NCBI RefSeq assembly: GCF_041908905.1
Contig: NZ_JAYREK010000005.1
Span: 1-64,000 of the forward strand
Source of the DNA: Zoogloea sp041908905
GTDB lineage: Bacteria > Pseudomonadota > Gammaproteobacteria > Burkholderiales > Rhodocyclaceae
Length of the DNA: 64,000 nucleotides
Direction of reading: 5' to 3'
Shown: positions 15,471 to 22,878 of the stretch, in pieces
Layout: each line of letters begins with the position of its first letter
Numbering within the stretch: the first letter of the stretch is position 1
The notes under the pieces: generated by a model
What the model saw: the letters and a program-made list of their open reading frames with translations, nothing else
Told to the model about the DNA's origin: nothing
Database searches by the model: none
Position numbers and translations under genes: made by a program

Positions 15471-16055
15471 TCAAGCGAAGTTGGCGGCGGCGAAGTCCCA
15501 GTTGGCGAGGCTGTTGAGGAAGGTCTCGACGAACTTCGGGCGCAGGTTGCGGTAGTCGATGTAGTAGGCGTGTTCCCACACGTCGATGCACAGCAGGGCC
15601 TTGTCGCCGGTGGTCAGCGGGGTGCCGGCGGCGCCCATGTTGACGATGTCGACGGAGCCGTCGGCCTTCTTGACCAGCCAGGTCCAGCCGGAACCGAAGT
15701 TGCCCACGGCGGACGCCTGGAAGGCCTTCTTGAACTCGTCGAAGGAGCCCCACTTGGCGTTGATGGCGTCGGCCAGGGCGCCGGTGGGCGCGCCGCCGCC
15801 GTTCGGCTTCATGCAGTTCCAGAAGAAGGTGTGGTTCCAGACTTGGGCCGCGTTGTTGTAGACGCCGCCGGCCGGAGCCTTCTTGACGATTTCTTCGAGG
15901 GAGAGGTTCTCGTACTCGGTGCCCGGGATCAGGTTGTTGAGGTTGACCACGTAGGCGTTGTGGTGCTTGCCGTGGTGGAACTCGAGGGTCTCTTCGGAAA
16001 TGAACGGAGCCAGGGCGTTCTTGGCGTAGGGCAGTTCGGGCAGGGTATGAGCCAT
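15471..16055 (-). CDS. sodB: Iron superoxide dismutase
   Basis: A 194-residue cytosolic enzyme that dismutates superoxide. Metal ligands are visible in the usual places: H27 region (EFHHGKHHNAYV), H74 region (NNAAQVWNHTFFWNC), and DVWEHAYYIDYRN with the Asp and His ligands. The AQVWNHTFFW and FGSGWTWLV blocks indicate the Fe-type. The start has GGAG upstream (CCCCGGAGAAAAAG). An IscR-like palindrome lies 42 bases upstream of the start codon. Confidence 0.96.
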   Translation of the reverse strand: MAHTLPELPYAKNALAPFISEETLEFHHGKHHNAYVVNLNNLIPGTEYENLSLEEIVKKAPAGGVYNNAAQVWNHTFFWNCMKPNGGGAPTGALADAINAKWGSFDEFKKAFQASAVGNFGSGWTWLVKKADGSVDIVNMGAAGTPLTTGDKALLCIDVWEHAYYIDYRNLRPKFVETFLNSLANWDFAAANFA

Positions 16056-16096
16056 CTTTTTCTCCGGGGTTAGAGGTTATGGAACGGGGTTGATAG

Positions 16097-16115
16097 CCCG
16101 ACCATTTTAGTCGGG
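16097..16115. promoter_or_regulatory. IscR/Rrf2-type palindrome upstream of sodB
   Basis: On the minus strand the sequence reads CCCGACTAAAATGGTCGGG: six-base arms CCCGAC and GTCGGG around a 7-base AT-rich centre, preceded by AAA and followed by CTAT. It resembles the type-1 IscR site (GACT, AT-rich centre, AGTC) with one mismatch in the second half. Its place just upstream of sodB fits control by iron-sulfur status. The regulator is inferred. Confidence 0.45.
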
Positions 16116-16160
16116 TTTTGCCCGCCGGCACAATCGGGCCGTGACGGCCGGGCCGCGAGG

Positions 16161-17519
16161 CTAGTCATTCTGCCTGTCCACGGTGGCGTCCACGCTGCCC
16201 TGGTGGAGCTCGACGCGGATGGCGCTGCCGGGGGGCAGGCTGCCGGCGTCGCGCACGATCTCGCCCGCCGCGTTGCGGGTGATGCTGTAGCCGCGGGCCA
16301 GCACGCCGCGGGGATCAAGGTGGGCGAGGTGCTGGGCGAGGGCGTCGAGGCGGCTCTTGCGGCGCTCCAGCAGGTTGCCGGCGGCGCGTTCGAGGCGCTG
16401 GGCGAGGGCGTCGAGGCGGGTCCGGCGCTGGGCGAGGTCGGGCCGGCGGGCGGCGAGGCGCAGGCCCAGGTTGCCGACCCGGGCCTCGCCGGCGGCGAGC
16501 TGGCGCTGCATGCGGGCGCGCAGGGCGTGGTCGAGGGCCTCGAGGCGCAGGCCGGCCTGCACCAGGCGCTGGCGCGGGTGGGTGAGGCGCGCGGCGGCCC
16601 GGTCGAGGCGCTGGGCGGCGGTCTCGAGGCGGCGATGCATCGCCCGCTCCAGGCGGGCGGCGAGGTGGGCGAGCCGGTCGTCGAGCTCGACGAAGCCCGC
16701 GCTGGCCAGCTCGGCGGCGGCCGTGGGGGTGGCGGCGCGCAGGTCGGCGGCGAAGTCGGCGATGCTCACGTCGGTCTCGTGGCCGACGCCCACCACCACC
16801 GGCAGCGGGCAGGCGCGGATCGCCCGGGCCACCGCCTCGTCGTTGAAGGCGGCCAGGTCTTCGAGGCTGCCGCCGCCGCGCACCAGCAGCAGCACGTCGT
16901 TGCCGCGGCCCTCGGCATCGCGGCCGGCGCGCCGGATGGCGGCGGCGATCTGGGCCGGCGCGCCGTCGCCCTGCACCGGGGTGGGGTAGAGCGTGACCGG
17001 CACGTGGGGCGCGCGGCGGGCCAGCGCCGCGGTGACGTCGCGCCAGGCCGCGGCCTGGGCCGAGCTGACCACCGCGATGCCCCGCGGAAAGCGCGGCAGC
17101 GCCCGTTTGATCGCCGGGTCGAACAGTCCCTCGGCCTCGAGGCGCGCCTTGAGGCGCAGGAAGGCTTCGTAGAGGTTGCCGACGCCGGCCTGGCGGACGG
17201 CCTCGACGTTGAGCTGGTAGTCGCCGCGGGGCTCGAACAGGCTCACCAGCGCGCGCACCTCGACCCGCATCCCGTGCTCCAGGCGGAAGGGCAGCAGCTG
17301 CGCGCGGTTGCGCCACATGGTGCACCGCACCTGGGCCTGCTCGTCCTTCAGCGTGAAGTAGACGTGGCCCGACGCGGCGCGGGTGAGGGTCGACACCTCG
17401 CCGACTATCCACATCAGCGGGAAGCTTCCCTCCAGCAGATTGCGGGCGGCGCGGTTGAGCCAGGACACGGAGACGACCTCGCCGGGCTTGACTTCGACGG
17501 AATTTCGGGGGGTGTTCAT
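16161..17519 (-). CDS. xseA: Exodeoxyribonuclease VII large subunit
   Basis: A 452-residue protein with the N-terminal OB-fold (SVSWLNRAARNLLEGSFPLMWIVGEVS) and the XseA catalytic core with KRALPRFPRGIAVVSSAQAAAWRD, LLVRGGGSLEDLAAFNDEAVARAI and VGVGHETDVSIADFAADLRAATPTAAAELA. A long Arg/Leu-rich coiled-coil follows. The enzyme degrades single-stranded DNA with the small subunit XseB, which is not in this window. The start at 17519 (MNTPRNS) gives the usual length. It is divergent from exbB across a 298-base gap. Confidence 0.96.
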   Translation of the reverse strand: MNTPRNSVEVKPGEVVSVSWLNRAARNLLEGSFPLMWIVGEVSTLTRAASGHVYFTLKDEQAQVRCTMWRNRAQLLPFRLEHGMRVEVRALVSLFEPRGDYQLNVEAVRQAGVGNLYEAFLRLKARLEAEGLFDPAIKRALPRFPRGIAVVSSAQAAAWRDVTAALARRAPHVPVTLYPTPVQGDGAPAQIAAAIRRAGRDAEGRGNDVLLLVRGGGSLEDLAAFNDEAVARAIRACPLPVVVGVGHETDVSIADFAADLRAATPTAAAELASAGFVELDDRLAHLAARLERAMHRRLETAAQRLDRAAARLTHPRQRLVQAGLRLEALDHALRARMQRQLAAGEARVGNLGLRLAARRPDLAQRRTRLDALAQRLERAAGNLLERRKSRLDALAQHLAHLDPRGVLARGYSITRNAAGEIVRDAGSLPPGSAIRVELHQGSVDATVDRQND

Positions 17520-17702
17520 GGGGCGCGATTCTACCGGAATCCACATCCCGGCCCGCCCGCCGCGAAAAAATCCCGCCGCCGGGCTTGACTTGGGTAAAAA
17601 GTTATAAGTTCTTGATTTTAAAGGAATGACAACATAGCCTATTTTTTGACCCGAGTAGGAAAAACCCTTGCTGGGCGCGGGTTTAGGGCAATCGATCAAC
17701 AG

Positions 17703-17737
17703 CAATCCACAAAGTTATCCACAGATTTTGTGGATTG
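17703..17737. promoter_or_regulatory. DnaA box inside a perfect 11-bp inverted repeat upstream of exbB
   Basis: CAATCCACAAA (17703-17713) and TTTGTGGATTG (17727-17737) are exact inverted copies. Between them lies TTATCCACA (17715-17723), a perfect consensus DnaA box. The arms themselves are DnaA-box-like (ATCCACA core). The element sits in the xseA-exbB gap, next to an unusually AT-rich stretch at about 17597-17650. It may be a DnaA-controlled promoter site or DnaA-titration site. Confidence 0.55.
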
Positions 17738-17817
17738 TCGTGGGGAGCCCGGCTGTTGCCCTGAGCCGTGGAGCAGGTTACATTCTCGGGCTTCATACGA
17801 TTCGCAGGAGTGCTCGC

Positions 17818-18423
17818 GTGTTCGCCATCATTCAGGCCGCCGGCTGGCCGATCTGGCCCTTGTTGTTCGCTTCCATCGTCGCCGTCGCACTGATCATCGA
17901 GCGCCTCATCACCCTGCGCCGCAGCAAGATCCTTCCCGAGGGGCTCCTCGAAAAGGTCGTCGGCGAGCTGCGCACTTCCGGTGCCACGCCCGAGATGATC
18001 AACCGCGTCGCCCTGTCGTCGCCCCTCGGCCGCGTGCTGGCCGCCGGCCTGCGCAACGTGCGCAGCCCCCGCGAGGTGATGAAGGAGTCCATCGAGGAAA
18101 CCGGCCGCGCCGTGGTGCACGACCTGGAGCGCTTCCTCACCACCCTCGGCACCATCGCCTCGATCAGCCCGCTGATGGGCCTGTTCGGCACCGTGGTGGG
18201 CATGATCGAGATCTTCGGCTCCCAGACGCCGGGCGGCTCCAACCCCCAGCAGCTCGCCCACGGCATCTCCATCGCCCTCTACAACACCGGCTTCGGCCTG
18301 GTCATCGCGATCCCCAGCATGATCTTCTGGCGGCACTTCCGGGCCACCGTGGATGGCCTGGTCGTCGAGATGGAGCAGCAGGCCATCCGCCTCGTGGAAG
18401 TGGTCCACGGCGACCGTCGCTGA
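17818..18423 (+). CDS. exbB: ExbB/TolQ-family proton channel
   Basis: A 201-residue inner-membrane protein with three membrane segments: about residues 12-28, then the pair around TLGTIASISPLMGLFGTVVGMIEIF and GISIALYNTGFGLVIAIPSMIFW. The GTVVGM and GLVIAIPS blocks are typical of the MotA/TolQ/ExbB family. I choose the GTG at 17818 (MFAIIQAAGW) with GGAG 8 bases upstream; the frame is open further upstream but through the DnaA-box palindrome. With ExbD it forms the motor that energises TonB. No tonB gene is adjacent, and a Tol role cannot be excluded. Confidence 0.92.
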   Translation: MFAIIQAAGWPIWPLLFASIVAVALIIERLITLRRSKILPEGLLEKVVGELRTSGATPEMINRVALSSPLGRVLAAGLRNVRSPREVMKESIEETGRAVVHDLERFLTTLGTIASISPLMGLFGTVVGMIEIFGSQTPGGSNPQQLAHGISIALYNTGFGLVIAIPSMIFWRHFRATVDGLVVEMEQQAIRLVEVVHGDRR

Positions 18424-18433
18424 GGCGCGCACC

Positions 18434-18856
18434 ATGAACTTTGGCCGTGGCCGCTCCCGCGAGGAGCCGGAGATCAACCTGATCCCGATGATCGACGTGC
18501 TGCTGGTGATCATCATCTTCCTGATGCTCACCACCACCTACTCGCGTTTCGCCGGGCTGGAGATCAACCTGCCCACCGCCGACGCCCAGGCCAGCAACAC
18601 CAAGACGGTGGAGGTCAACGTGGCCGTCACCGCGGCCGGCGACGTGGTGATCAACAAGCGGCCGGTGAGCGGCAGCGGCCAGCCGGCCATCGTGGCCGCG
18701 CTGCAGGCGGCCGTCCCGGCCGACGCCAAGGACCCGGTGGTGATCATCAACGCCGACGCCAAGGCCGCCCACCAGCGCGTCATCGACGTGATGCAGGCTG
18801 CCCAGCAGGCCGGGCTGGTGCATATCTCCTTCGCCACCCAGGCGGCCCAGCAGTAA
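18434..18856 (+). CDS. exbD: ExbD/TolR-family motor protein
   Basis: A 140-residue protein with one N-terminal membrane helix, INLIPMIDVLLVIIIFLML, carrying the conserved Asp (PMIDVLLV) needed for proton flow. A periplasmic domain ends with VIDVMQAAQQAGLVHISFAT. It follows exbB by 10 bases and is the stoichiometric partner of ExbB. It is followed by lpxK at 16 bases, the usual order in Betaproteobacteria. Confidence 0.93.
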   Translation: MNFGRGRSREEPEINLIPMIDVLLVIIIFLMLTTTYSRFAGLEINLPTADAQASNTKTVEVNVAVTAAGDVVINKRPVSGSGQPAIVAALQAAVPADAKDPVVIINADAKAAHQRVIDVMQAAQQAGLVHISFATQAAQQ

Positions 18857-18872
18857 CACGCCCTCGCGCCCC

Positions 18873-19883
18873 ATGCCGCGCAGCGCCCCCGGATTCTGGC
18901 AAGGCCGAGGGCTGGCGGCATGGTGCCTGTTTCCGCTCTCGCTCCTGTTCGCCTCTGTCGCCGGCCTGCGTCGCCGGCTGTTTGCGCTTGGCTTGCTGAA
19001 GGCCGAGCGCCTGCCGGTGCCGGTGATCGTGGTAGGCAATATCGCCGTCGGCGGTAGCGGCAAGACCCCGATCGCCCTCTGGCTGGCCGACGCGCTGCGG
19101 GCCCGCGGGCGACGGCCCGGCATCGTCAGCCGCGGCTATGGCGGTTCCGTCGAGGGCGCCGCCGAGGTGCCGCCCGGCGGCGATCCAGCCCGCTATGGCG
19201 ACGAGCCGGTGCTGATGGCCGCCCTGTCGGGCTGCCCGGTGTGGGTCGGGCGCGATCGCCCGGCGGCCGGGCGCGGCCTCCTTGCAGCGCACCCGGAGGT
19301 GGATGTGCTCATCGCCGACGACGGTCTCCAGCATTACCGCCTGGCCCGCGACGTGGAGGTCGTGGTGGTGGACGAAGCGACTCTCGGTAACCGCTTCCGC
19401 CTGCCGGCGGGGCCCCTGCGGGAGGGCGTCGGCCGGCTCGCCGAAGCCACCGTGGTGCTCGCCCATGGCGGCCTGTCGCCCCGCCTGCGCACAGCGCTGG
19501 GGCGGGTGCCGGTGTTCGACTTCACCCTTGCCGGCAGCGCCTTCGAGCGTGTCGGCGCCCGCGGCGAGCGCCGCCAGCCGGCGGCCTTCCGCGGCCGGCG
19601 CGTGCACGCGATGGCGGGCATCGGGCGGCCGGAGCGTTTCTTCCGGCAGCTCGAGGCGATGGGGCTGGAGATCCTGCGGCGGCCCTTTGCCGATCACCAC
19701 GCCTTCACGCCCGCCGATGTGGCCCTGCCCGATGGCGATGTGCTTCTGATGACCGAGAAGGATGCGGTAAAATGCGCGCCTTTCGCCCCGGCCGAGAGCT
19801 GGGTGTGGCCTGTCCGGGCGCAGCTTGCGCCGGAGGCCGCCGAACTGATTGTGGAGAAGCTCGATGGACCCCCGACTGCTTGA
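18873..19883 (+). CDS. lpxK: Tetraacyldisaccharide 4'-kinase (lipid A synthesis)
   Basis: A 336-residue inner-membrane-associated kinase that phosphorylates the 4' position of the lipid A disaccharide. Visible features are the N-terminal hydrophobic helix (CLFPLSLLFASVAGL), the P-loop VGNIAVGGSGKTP, IVSRGYGG, GDEPVLMA and IADDGLQHYRLARDVEVVVVD. It belongs to the exbBD-lpxK-Trm112-kdsB group of envelope genes and overlaps the next gene by 20 bases. Confidence 0.95.
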   Translation: MPRSAPGFWQGRGLAAWCLFPLSLLFASVAGLRRRLFALGLLKAERLPVPVIVVGNIAVGGSGKTPIALWLADALRARGRRPGIVSRGYGGSVEGAAEVPPGGDPARYGDEPVLMAALSGCPVWVGRDRPAAGRGLLAAHPEVDVLIADDGLQHYRLARDVEVVVVDEATLGNRFRLPAGPLREGVGRLAEATVVLAHGGLSPRLRTALGRVPVFDFTLAGSAFERVGARGERRQPAAFRGRRVHAMAGIGRPERFFRQLEAMGLEILRRPFADHHAFTPADVALPDGDVLLMTEKDAVKCAPFAPAESWVWPVRAQLAPEAAELIVEKLDGPPTA

Positions 19884-20052
19884 AATCCTCGTTTGCCCGA
19901 TCACCAAGGGCCCCCTCGACTTCCACAAGGACAAGCAGGAGCTGTGGAGCGTGAGCGCGCGCCTGGCCTACCCGATCCGCGACGGCATCCCGGTGATGCT
20001 CGAAGAAGAGGCCCGCCCGCTCACCGAAGAAGAGCTCGCCCAGGCGCGCTGA
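19864..20052 (+). CDS. Trm112-family (YcaR-like) small protein
   Basis: A 62-residue protein MDPRLLEILVCPITKGPLDF and onward, of the Trm112/YcaR family, which in Gammaproteobacteria also lies between lpxK and kdsB. Only one Cys of the usual zinc site remains (CPITKG; no second CxxC), so it probably does not bind zinc. The conserved LAYPIRDGIPVMLEEEAR block is present. It overlaps lpxK by 20 bases and precedes kdsB by 2 bases. Its molecular role is not established. Confidence 0.9.
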   Translation: MDPRLLEILVCPITKGPLDFHKDKQELWSVSARLAYPIRDGIPVMLEEEARPLTEEELAQAR

Positions 20053-20054
20053 GC

Positions 20055-20816
20055 ATGGGCTTCCGCATCGTCATCCCGGCGCGCCACGCGTCGAGCCGCC
20101 TGCCGGGCAAGCCGCTGCTCGACATCGCCGGCCGGCCGATGATCCTTCACGTGCTCGACCGGGCCCGCGAGGCCGGCGCCGACGACGTGTGGGTGGCCAC
20201 CGACCATCCCGGCATCGCCGCGGTGGTCGAGGCCGCCGGCGGGCAGGTGATCGTCACCTCCGCCGATCACCCGTCGGGCACCGACCGCCTGGCCGAGGTC
20301 GCGACGCGCCTGGGCTGGGCCGACGACGATGTGGTGGTCAATGTGCAGGGCGACGAGCCGCTGATCCCGCCCGAGCTCGTCGCCGCCGCCGCCGCTGCGC
20401 TGGCCGCCGACCCGGACGCCGCGATCGCCACCGCCTGCCATCCGCTTGCTTCCGCCGACGAGTTCTTCAACCCCAACGTGGTGAAGCTCGTGCTCGACGC
20501 CCGCGGGCGGGCCCTGTATTTTTCGCGGGCGCCGATTCCGTGGGCGCGGGACGCCTTCGCCGCCGACCGTGATGCGCTGCCGGCGGGCCTGCCGGCCTAC
20601 CGCCACATCGGCCTGTATGCCTACCGGGCCGGCTTCCTGAAGCGCTACACGACGCTGGCACCGTCGCCCCTGGAGCAGTGGGAGGCCCTCGAGCAGCTGC
20701 GCGCGATGGCCCACGGTTATCCGATCCAGGTCATGGTGCTCGACCACGCCCCGCCGGCCGGCGTCGACACCGCCGACGACCTCGAGCGGGTGCGCCGGGT
20801 GTTTGACCGGGCGTAA
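20055..20816 (+). CDS. kdsB: 3-deoxy-manno-octulosonate cytidylyltransferase
   Basis: A 253-residue cytosolic enzyme that activates Kdo as CMP-Kdo for the lipopolysaccharide inner core. Motifs seen: IPARHASSRLPGKPL (nucleotide site), VTSADHPSGTDRLAEV, VNVQGDEPLIPP, ALYFSRAPIPW and YRHIGLYAYR. Length is normal. It is the last gene of the lpxK group; adk follows after 62 bases with its own ribosome-binding site. Confidence 0.96.
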   Translation: MGFRIVIPARHASSRLPGKPLLDIAGRPMILHVLDRAREAGADDVWVATDHPGIAAVVEAAGGQVIVTSADHPSGTDRLAEVATRLGWADDDVVVNVQGDEPLIPPELVAAAAAALAADPDAAIATACHPLASADEFFNPNVVKLVLDARGRALYFSRAPIPWARDAFAADRDALPAGLPAYRHIGLYAYRAGFLKRYTTLAPSPLEQWEALEQLRAMAHGYPIQVMVLDHAPPAGVDTADDLERVRRVFDRA

Positions 20817-20878
20817 GTTTCACGTTAGTTTCACCATTCAACATCGCAACGACAATAACCAACGACTGGAGGGAAAGC

Positions 20879-21532
20879 ATGCGTCTGATTCTGTTGGGGC
20901 CGCCGGGTGCCGGCAAGGGTACTCAAGCCAATTTCATCAAGGAAAAATTCGGTATTCCGCAGATCTCCACCGGCGACATGCTGCGCGCCGCGGTCAAGGC
21001 GGGCACCCCGCTGGGCATCGAAGCCAAGAAGGTGATGGACGCCGGCGGCCTCGTCTCCGACGACATCATCATCGGCCTCGTCAAGGACCGCCTCAAGGAG
21101 GCCGACTGCCAGTCGGGCTACATGTTCGACGGCTTCCCGCGCACCATCCCCCAGGCCGAGGCCATGAAGGCCGCCGGCGTGCCCATCGATTTCGTGCTCG
21201 AGATCGACGTGCCCGACGAGGAGATCATCGGCCGCATGTCCGGCCGCCGCGTGCATGTGGCCTCCGGCCGCACCTACCACGTCAAGTTCAACCCCCCGAA
21301 GGTCGAGGGCGTGGACGACGAGACCGGTGAGCCGCTGATCCAGCGCGACGACGACAAGGAAGAAACCGTCAAGAAGCGCCTCGACGTTTACCACTCCCAG
21401 ACCAAGCCGCTGGTGGCCTACTATTCCGACTGGGCGGCCAACGGCGACGCCAACGCGCCCCAGTATCGCAAGATCGCCGGCCTCGGCAAGGTCGAGGAGA
21501 TCCGTGACCGTGCCTTCGATGCGCTGAAGTAA
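20879..21532 (+). CDS. adk: Adenylate kinase
   Basis: A 217-residue enzyme converting AMP and ATP to two ADP. The P-loop is GPPGAGKGTQANFI. The AMP-binding region is ISTGDMLRAAVKAGT, and FDGFPRTIPQAEAM follows. A long-form LID domain runs over RRVHVASGRTYHVKFNPPKVEGVDDETGEPL, without zinc cysteines. The start has a strong GGAGGG 8-9 bases upstream. A terminator follows at 21557. Confidence 0.97.
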   Translation: MRLILLGPPGAGKGTQANFIKEKFGIPQISTGDMLRAAVKAGTPLGIEAKKVMDAGGLVSDDIIIGLVKDRLKEADCQSGYMFDGFPRTIPQAEAMKAAGVPIDFVLEIDVPDEEIIGRMSGRRVHVASGRTYHVKFNPPKVEGVDDETGEPLIQRDDDKEETVKKRLDVYHSQTKPLVAYYSDWAANGDANAPQYRKIAGLGKVEEIRDRAFDALK

Positions 21533-21556
21533 TCCGCCCGCGCAAGCAGGGTTCGC

Positions 21557-21594
21557 AGGGCCGGCCGCCAGCGCGCCGGCCCTTTTGTTTTTGG
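21557..21594 (+). terminator. Rho-independent terminator after adk
   Basis: GGGCCGGC (21558-21565) pairs with GCCGGCCC (21575-21582) around a 9-base loop. TTTTGTTTTTGG follows. It lies 25 bases past the adk stop and separates adk from the phosphofructokinase gene. Confidence 0.85.
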
Positions 21595-21624
21595 ATTTTT
21601 GGGTTTTTGGGGAGTGCCGCAGCC

Positions 21625-22878
21625 GTGCTGACAGGAAACCTTCTTTACGCCCAGTCCGGCGGGGTGACGGCGGTGATCAACACCTCCGCCGCCGGCGTCA
21701 TCGCCGAGGCGCGCCTGCACCCGGAGCGCATCGGGCGCGTCCTCGCGGCCCGCAACGGCATCCTCGGCGTGCTGCGCGAGACCCTGGTGGACACCGCCGG
21801 GCTCCACGACGCCGACCTGCGCCGCCTGCGGGCGACCCCCGGCGGCGCCTTCGGTTCCTGCCGCTTCGACCTCGACCCGGAAGAGCGCAACCCGGCCCAG
21901 TACGAGCGTCTCTTTGCCGTGCTGGCGGCCCACGACGTACGCTATTTCCTCTACAACGGCGGCAACGGCTCGATGGAGACCTGCCGCCAGATCCAGGCCG
22001 CCGCCGATGCCCGCGGCTACCCGCTCACCGTGGTCGGGGTGCCGAAGACGGTGGACAACGACATCGTCGGCACCGACTGCTGCCCGGGCTATGGTTCGGC
22101 GGCCAAATACCTGGCCACCTCGGTGCGCGAAGTCGGGCTCGACCTCGCCGCGATGACCACCGACGGCGGCCGCGCCTTCGTGCTGGAGGTGATGGGGCGC
22201 AACGCCGGCTGGCTGGCCGCCGCCTGCGGCCTCGCCGCCGACGCCGAGCACGCCGCGCCGCACCTGATCCTGCTGCCCGAGGTGGCCTTCGACGAGGCGC
22301 GCTTCCTCGAGCGGGTGCGCGAGACCGTGGCTCGCCATGGCCACTGCGCGGTCGTCGTGGCCGAGGGGCTGCGCCGGGCCGACGGGCAGATCCTGGCGAT
22401 GCAGGATCGCAGCCAGAAGGGCTACGTGCAGCTCGGCGGTGCCGGCGAGGTGGTGGCCGAGCTGATCCACCGGGTCCTCGGCCACAAGGTGCATTACGCG
22501 CTGGCCGACTACCTGCAGCGTTCGGCCCGCCACCTGGCCTCCAAGGCCGACACCGCCCAGGCCTTCGCGGTCGGCAAGGCCGCGGTGCGCCGGGCCGTGG
22601 CCGGCGAGGCGGGGGTGGTCGGCATGAAGCGGCTGTCGGACCTGCCCTACCGCTGGCGCACCAACCTGCTGCCCTTCGAGGCGGTGGCCAACCTCGAACG
22701 CAAGCTGCCGCCGGAGTTCATTTCCGCCGATGGCTTCGGTATCACCGAGGCCTTCCGGCGCTGGTGCCGTCCGCTCATCAGCGGCGAGGATCTGCCGGCC
22801 TTCCGCGATGGGTTGCCGGACTATCTGCGCCTGCAGCTCCCGCTGCTGACGCCGGTGCTGCCGGCCCATGGGGGCTAG
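21625..22878 (+). CDS. Phosphofructokinase with mixed ATP/PPi signature
   Basis: A 417-residue PFK-family protein. The phosphoryl-donor region reads YNGGNGSMET, with Gly at the position that is Asp in pyrophosphate enzymes. The catalytic loop reads GVPKTVDND, with Lys where ATP enzymes of the E. coli type have Gly. Gly plus Lys is a mixed signature; long-chain enzymes such as that of Trypanosoma have it and use ATP. The position after adk and the overall sequence are like the so-called PPi-PFKs of related bacteria, so the donor is uncertain. The GTG at 21625 has GGGGAG about 10 bases upstream; a TTG at 21607 is less likely. It overlaps ggt by 11 bases. Confidence 0.85.
   Translation: MLTGNLLYAQSGGVTAVINTSAAGVIAEARLHPERIGRVLAARNGILGVLRETLVDTAGLHDADLRRLRATPGGAFGSCRFDLDPEERNPAQYERLFAVLAAHDVRYFLYNGGNGSMETCRQIQAAADARGYPLTVVGVPKTVDNDIVGTDCCPGYGSAAKYLATSVREVGLDLAAMTTDGGRAFVLEVMGRNAGWLAAACGLAADAEHAAPHLILLPEVAFDEARFLERVRETVARHGHCAVVVAEGLRRADGQILAMQDRSQKGYVQLGGAGEVVAELIHRVLGHKVHYALADYLQRSARHLASKADTAQAFAVGKAAVRRAVAGEAGVVGMKRLSDLPYRWRTNLLPFEAVANLERKLPPEFISADGFGITEAFRRWCRPLISGEDLPAFRDGLPDYLRLQLPLLTPVLPAHGG

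Noticed and set aside
17597..17737. The main chromosomal replication origin
   Set aside because: Only one consensus DnaA box with two weak ones, and no dnaA, dnaN or gyrB nearby.
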